The translations under genes were made by a program, and so were the position numbers. A stretch of DNA of 64,000 nucleotides from Sutcliffiella deserti. Its GTDB lineage: Bacteria; Bacillota; Bacilli; Bacillales; Bacillaceae_I. Positions 59,848-64,000 of this stretch are shown here, piece by piece. The notes beneath the pieces are model-generated. The model searched no databases and was not told the origin of the DNA. It was given only the letters and a program-made list of their open reading frames with translations. The stretch covers positions 62,001-126,000 of the forward strand of contig NZ_JAIQDB010000003.1 in the NCBI RefSeq assembly GCF_020037475.1, read 5' to 3'. The first letter of the stretch is position 1, and each line of letters opens with the position of its first letter.

Positions 59848-62800
59848 TCAGTCCTTTCCAATGTAGATGCCGGCTACAGGTTCAACATCTCTCATAGAGT
59901 TTGGAGTATTATAAGTACCTCTTGAAGAATCTTGGCCTAATGGATAGAGAAGATTTGACTCATTTTCTTTTTTCCTAAAAGAAGAATAAATCAATCTGCT
60001 TTTATTGGAATCTTCTTCCCAATTTTCTATCAGATGTTCAAGGTGTTCTTTAATTTCTTTCGGGGAAATACCCATTTTACGTGCTCTGTCCAAGAACACT
60101 TTAATCGTTTTTTGAGCCAGTTCATTTACTTTGTCTACATTATTAGCTGCTGAATTCTGAGAGAGTTCACTTTCTCCCAATCGCAACATGGATACTAACA
60201 CAGCCGCTAATCCTCTATCCCTTGCTCTTGAAGCGAAAGGGGTGACACTTATTGGTTCTACATATCTATACACTGCAGCATGGTAGGCATAGAACTCTTC
60301 ATAATGTGAGATATCCCTTGGCCTTGCCCAGTTATATGCTGTAATGATAAGACCGGGATGTCTTCGGCCTACCCTACTCGTAGACTGTATATATTCTGCT
60401 GTTGTTTTAGGTTGCCCGTTCACAACCATTAACCCCAACCTAGGAACATCGACACCTACAGATATCATATTACTGGCAAGCAATACATCAACAGGGGTTA
60501 ACTTTCTTTTCTCGCTGAAAGGCTGCATTAGACGATCCAGTAATGTTGGTATCTTACCTGAGTCGATACGGCTGGTTAATTCAGGAACATCACGATCTAA
60601 TTCTCGCTGAACAAATGTGAATCGATTTTCACCTGTATACTGCTTCTCCAGTGTATTCATTCTTGCAGGAACGTCATCTTCAATTAATCTCACCGCACCG
60701 CCAAGCTCCCTGATACTGTTATAGTACCCCACTAAGGTTTGATAAGGATCAAGATTATCAAGATCAAATTCGGACGTACGTTCCATAGCTGTAACACTTG
60801 ATAGTAAGTTAGCAAATATTCTTAATTGGGAAGTTTTCATACTTCTACCTGGAGCGAACAAGCCGACATACATCCTACCTGGCTCATCTTGAATACTTCT
60901 TTGTTTAGCAAAGAATGAATCTGTATGGGTCAAACCGGGACTTGGAAATATTTGAGCGTCCCTTGTATATAGTCCACTTATCTGTTTATGGGCATTCTTT
61001 ATCGTTGCAGTTGAAGCAATGATCTTAGGTCCGTATTCATTCCCATTGATTGATACTGAACACAAGTGATCTACAGCTGTCTCATAAAGTCCCACCATTG
61101 TTCCAAGCGGACCGGAAATCAAGTGCAGCTCATCTTGTATAATTAAATTTGGGGGGTGAACAGAATTAGTGTTCGTTAAGTTGGTAGTACCTGAAACATT
61201 TTTAATGTTTGCCAGTTCATTTTGAGAATTCGAGTTAGACATGAATCCCCAACCGTCTACCTCTCCCTTTACCCGGCCGAAAAGGTTCTGTATCTGGGGT
61301 TCCCATGGCATGCGGGCAAACTTATCTACTGTACCTATTATCATATCTGGAAGTATTCGATAAATTTCTTCATCCGTTAACAGTACAGGCAGTCCTTCTC
61401 CACCAGAATTTGATTTATGAAAACCACACTCATTATTCGGACAGCATATAAGCAATCTCTTCTTTTTATCTTTCACTTTATATGTATTGTAAAAAATAGC
61501 CGGATTGTTTTTATCATCCACAAGCTTTTCTCCACACCATGGGCAGGAAACTAATTGAATCGGTGTTCCATTTATACCTTTTGGATTAAAGAATTCAATT
61601 TTTCTTCTTACTGCATCCTCTTTAGCCTTTATGACTTTTTTGGCATCTTCAAACTTGTTCGGAACACTATTATCTCCAACCCATAATCCAATTCTAAACC
61701 TTGTGTGTCCCCATTTCTCAGGCTCACTCTTCCTTATTTCCTCACAAGCGCATATCATAGCGGTTGCACGTTGAAACTGTTGGATTGTTAACAATCTCAA
61801 TGTATAACGCATGATTACGGAAACACCGGCATCCGTTCTGTAACCTTGGACATTCATTAGCCTTCTATAACCTAACGTAAATGCAGCTAATCCTAAATAA
61901 GCTTCCGTTTTACCCCCTCCTGTAGGGAACCAAAGCAAGTCAGCTATACTCCGGTCTTTTGATGAAGGATCTACTACACCTTCTAAATTTTGCAGGAAAA
62001 AAGCAATCTGAAATGGCCGCCATTCCGATTTGATACTTTGAAGAGATTTCCCGCTTTCAATAGCTTCGGTATGAGTCCGTTGATCTGCCATTACTTTGTT
62101 TGCAAATAAGAAGGCATCCAATGCATCTTTGTTTTCATTTAACTTTTTTAACCCTGCATGCATCCGATCTAATGATTTTTGGCATTTTTTCATGTGAATT
62201 GTCGCTGTTTCTCTATAGTCTACTTCTATCTCCTCAATCTCTTTCCATCTTTTTTCTATCCATTTTCCGTATTCCATTAATAAAGGCATAAGTGCTTCCT
62301 CTACTTCTCTAGCCGTTTTCTTGGAAGCCAATACATTCATATCCAAGGTTCCACCTTTATCCCATTTAGGAGGTAGAACCATAGGGATTTCATGTGCCGG
62401 GATAACCTCTGTCTCCAATACACCTGCTCTGGATGTTTCTTCATTCACTTCATTCCAACAAACAGCTATATTATGACCAACACCATAGACCCCTTCGTTG
62501 CGGTAAAGAAGTTCATTCGACCTCGCATCTTCATCTTGGAAGCCTTTATCATTATTTGAAAAGGCGTTTCTCACCATAAAACCACTTGGGCTACTCACAC
62601 GGATCTTTGGTTGATACACACACATGTGATCAATTTCGTGTTGATCCGTTTCCTGAATGTACCGATTAACTAGGAATAAACTCACAGCAAATGAGTTTTG
62701 ATAGGGTCTGACGATCCATTCGACTTGAATTGATTCTTTTGTCTCTTTTTCTTCCATAGTTTCTTTACGGGGGACTCTCTTTTTTTGTTTTACTCCTAGT

Positions 62801-63195
62801 CCTGCCGTTAGATCTATATGAAAATCCTTTAGCAAAAAAGGAATCCTAGTCCAGTTTTTCTCTCCTATTTCTTCATACATCCCAAATTCTATGTCTACAT
62901 TAATGACAGGTTTTTGTTTATCAACTAAAAAAGATAAACCGATTGCGGAAGGATTCATTGCTTTCGCAAGAGGAGCAATAGATTCGAATGCTTCTTTAGA
63001 AGTTTCTCTTCCATTCATAGAATCTGTTTCATTCTCTTCAGCTGCAACACTTGAATGCATAGGCCATAGAATACCTGCCAAGTATTTTTGTAAAGGTTTA
63101 TTATTTATCGTTTCCTTCTCGTCTTCACAACCAATTAATTCATAGCGCAAACGTTCCAATAATTTGTCCCTGACTTTTCTATCAGCTTTTTCCAT
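59848..63195 (-). CDS. drmA: DrmA, large DISARM SF2 helicase
   Basis: 1115 residues from ATG 63195 (GGGAGG upstream; the frame to 63216 lacks one). Motif I is LLWFPTGGGKTEAYLGLA near residues 422-439, motif II LIIQDELHLISGPLG (DELH), motif III ASTATIKNA, then motifs V-VI SVGVDVPRLGLMVVNGQP and YIQSTSRVGRRHPGL. A zinc-binding insertion CPWCGEKLV...CCPNNECGF lies between motifs Ia and II. This is the hallmark DISARM helicase. It is the first gene of the minus-strand operon drmA-drmB-drmC-drmMII, with a divergent UvrD-type gene 135 bases upstream. Confidence 0.95.
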   Translation of the reverse strand: MEKADRKVRDKLLERLRYELIGCEDEKETINNKPLQKYLAGILWPMHSSVAAEENETDSMNGRETSKEAFESIAPLAKAMNPSAIGLSFLVDKQKPVINVDIEFGMYEEIGEKNWTRIPFLLKDFHIDLTAGLGVKQKKRVPRKETMEEKETKESIQVEWIVRPYQNSFAVSLFLVNRYIQETDQHEIDHMCVYQPKIRVSSPSGFMVRNAFSNNDKGFQDEDARSNELLYRNEGVYGVGHNIAVCWNEVNEETSRAGVLETEVIPAHEIPMVLPPKWDKGGTLDMNVLASKKTAREVEEALMPLLMEYGKWIEKRWKEIEEIEVDYRETATIHMKKCQKSLDRMHAGLKKLNENKDALDAFLFANKVMADQRTHTEAIESGKSLQSIKSEWRPFQIAFFLQNLEGVVDPSSKDRSIADLLWFPTGGGKTEAYLGLAAFTLGYRRLMNVQGYRTDAGVSVIMRYTLRLLTIQQFQRATAMICACEEIRKSEPEKWGHTRFRIGLWVGDNSVPNKFEDAKKVIKAKEDAVRRKIEFFNPKGINGTPIQLVSCPWCGEKLVDDKNNPAIFYNTYKVKDKKKRLLICCPNNECGFHKSNSGGEGLPVLLTDEEIYRILPDMIIGTVDKFARMPWEPQIQNLFGRVKGEVDGWGFMSNSNSQNELANIKNVSGTTNLTNTNSVHPPNLIIQDELHLISGPLGTMVGLYETAVDHLCSVSINGNEYGPKIIASTATIKNAHKQISGLYTRDAQIFPSPGLTHTDSFFAKQRSIQDEPGRMYVGLFAPGRSMKTSQLRIFANLLSSVTAMERTSEFDLDNLDPYQTLVGYYNSIRELGGAVRLIEDDVPARMNTLEKQYTGENRFTFVQRELDRDVPELTSRIDSGKIPTLLDRLMQPFSEKRKLTPVDVLLASNMISVGVDVPRLGLMVVNGQPKTTAEYIQSTSRVGRRHPGLIITAYNWARPRDISHYEEFYAYHAAVYRYVEPISVTPFASRARDRGLAAVLVSMLRLGESELSQNSAANNVDKVNELAQKTIKVFLDRARKMGISPKEIKEHLEHLIENWEEDSNKSRLIYSSFRKKENESNLLYPLGQDSSRGTYNTPNSMRDVEPVAGIYIGKD

Positions 63196-63329
63196 TTTGT
63201 ATCCTCCCTGATTCATTTTGACGCCACTAATACTATTTTACCAAATTCCCATAAACATTTGGCTATTTTTCTGGTAATATATTGAAAGGATAGTCACTAA
63301 ACATATAATCATCGAGGAAGGCGTTTAAC

Positions 63330-64000
63330 ATGGATAAATTGTTTAGATTATTAAACCCTCAACAGAGGAATGCTGTCACAACCACATCAAGATATACTCA
63401 AATAATCGCAGGACCCGGGACTGGCAAAACAACAACTCTAGCTGCCAAAATTCTCTATACACAAACTGAATTAGGTATACTTACTGAAAATATACTGGGT
63501 ATCTCTTTTTCACGTTCTGCCAAGTCACATTTATTAAATAAAATGGAAGAGTTTACAAATATAATTGGGTACGGTGGAAAGCCAATTATTTTAACTTTTC
63601 ACAGCTTAGCTTTTCGGATTATTAAAAACGGGATTCATTATAATGAATCTCGCTTCCGCGAAGGCTTTGGTACTATTTCTACAGAAAACTTCATAGATTT
63701 GGACCCTTCACTAACTAGGGGCTTATGCGATGAATATGCTGATCGCAACTTAGTAAATAAATCGATGTCACAAGCTTATAACTTAATTAGACAGGGAAGT
63801 CTCGAACCCCGTCCAATTAACAGTTGGAATGAAATCTCTCAAGATGCTCAATATCACATAAACACTTACACTCATGGAAGAATTTTAATTAGGGGATGTG
63901 ATCTAGCAACATTTTGGAAAAGAATAAAAAAAATCGAAAAAATAAGAAATACAACAGATTTCCAAGGCCTTATTAACGAAGCAACTCGTATCTTATCTTT
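63330..64000 (+). CDS. UvrD/Rep-type SF1 helicase, N-terminal part (runs off the window)
   Basis: A frame from ATG 63330 (GAGGAAGG upstream) remains open to the window end, giving 223 codons. The start LFRLLNPQQRNAVTT is the Q-motif of UvrD-like proteins. Walker A IIAGPGTGKTTTLAAKI lies at about residues 26-42, motif Ia ISFSRSAKSHL follows, and FHSLAFRII is typical of the UvrD/PcrA superfamily. It is divergent from drmA. Whether it belongs to the DISARM locus, to a Gabija-like pair or to another system depends on sequence beyond the window. Confidence 0.9.
   Translation, partial: MDKLFRLLNPQQRNAVTTTSRYTQIIAGPGTGKTTTLAAKILYTQTELGILTENILGISFSRSAKSHLLNKMEEFTNIIGYGGKPIILTFHSLAFRIIKNGIHYNESRFREGFGTISTENFIDLDPSLTRGLCDEYADRNLVNKSMSQAYNLIRQGSLEPRPINSWNEISQDAQYHINTYTHGRILIRGCDLATFWKRIKKIEKIRNTTDFQGLINEATRILS

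Noticed and set aside
38700..64000. CRISPR array or prophage in the defence island
   Set aside because: No regularly spaced direct repeats, cas genes, integrase or phage structural genes were seen.

Overview
The window is chromosomal DNA from a low-GC, Gram-positive, aerobic endospore-former-type bacterium (Bacillaceae). The signs are AT-rich coding, strong AGGAGG ribosome sites with frequent TTG and GTG starts, U-rich intrinsic terminators, SAM and manganese riboswitches in Bacillus-like settings, and Fur/FbpB, YtrA-type GntR, PadR and ECF sigma genes. I saw no rRNA, tRNA, CRISPR array, prophage or complete insertion sequence.

Backbone, 1-38.7 kb. This half holds small transport, stress and resistance units: a quinone-oxidoreductase-like MDR enzyme; a CaCA antiporter; a TerC-family gene behind a yybP-ykoY manganese riboswitch with a Fur-boxed fbpB-like gene in between; a CNNM/CorC protein; a GntR-ABC-secreted protein-ECF sigma cluster; and an AAC(3)-like gene. 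A SAM-riboswitch operon follows (2-hydroxy/oxo-acid-type dehydrogenase, MetQ, MetN, MetI, FMN-dependent 2-hydroxyacid oxidase), which could import and convert methionine hydroxy-analogue or oxo-acid. Next are an SMP-30 protein and a macrolide phosphotransferase gene with an RLR-type leader peptide and attenuator. Then come HAD, GNAT, S51 peptidase, small membrane proteins, a UbiB-like kinase, an AlkD-like protein, a multicopper oxidase, a PadR-controlled ABC exporter, a DUF2975/HTH/membrane-protein unit and an ArsR-controlled pair of DMT proteins.

Defence island, about 38.9 kb to beyond the window end. Almost every gene concerns DNA restriction: a PD-(D/E)XK nuclease, a phosphorothioate-DNA McrA-like HNH enzyme with a MazG-like pyrophosphohydrolase, a DUF262/GmrSD-like enzyme, a Sau3AI-like restriction-modification pair, an OLD-type ATPase/TOPRIM gene beside a large HNH gene, an HNH gene split by an in-frame stop, a nuclease with a possible PUA/EVE-like N-terminus, and a class 2-like DISARM locus (drmA, drmB, drmC, drmMII). 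An SF2 helicase follows the DISARM genes and a UvrD-type helicase diverges from drmA. Decayed coding remnants lie between modules, suggesting repeated gain and loss.

A short palindromic repeat (GGGTC...CCCTTGACCC) occurs six times in the backbone and was not found in the island. One copy supplies the C-terminus and stop codon of the UbiB-like kinase gene. Functions are read from motifs and context; no database search was possible.
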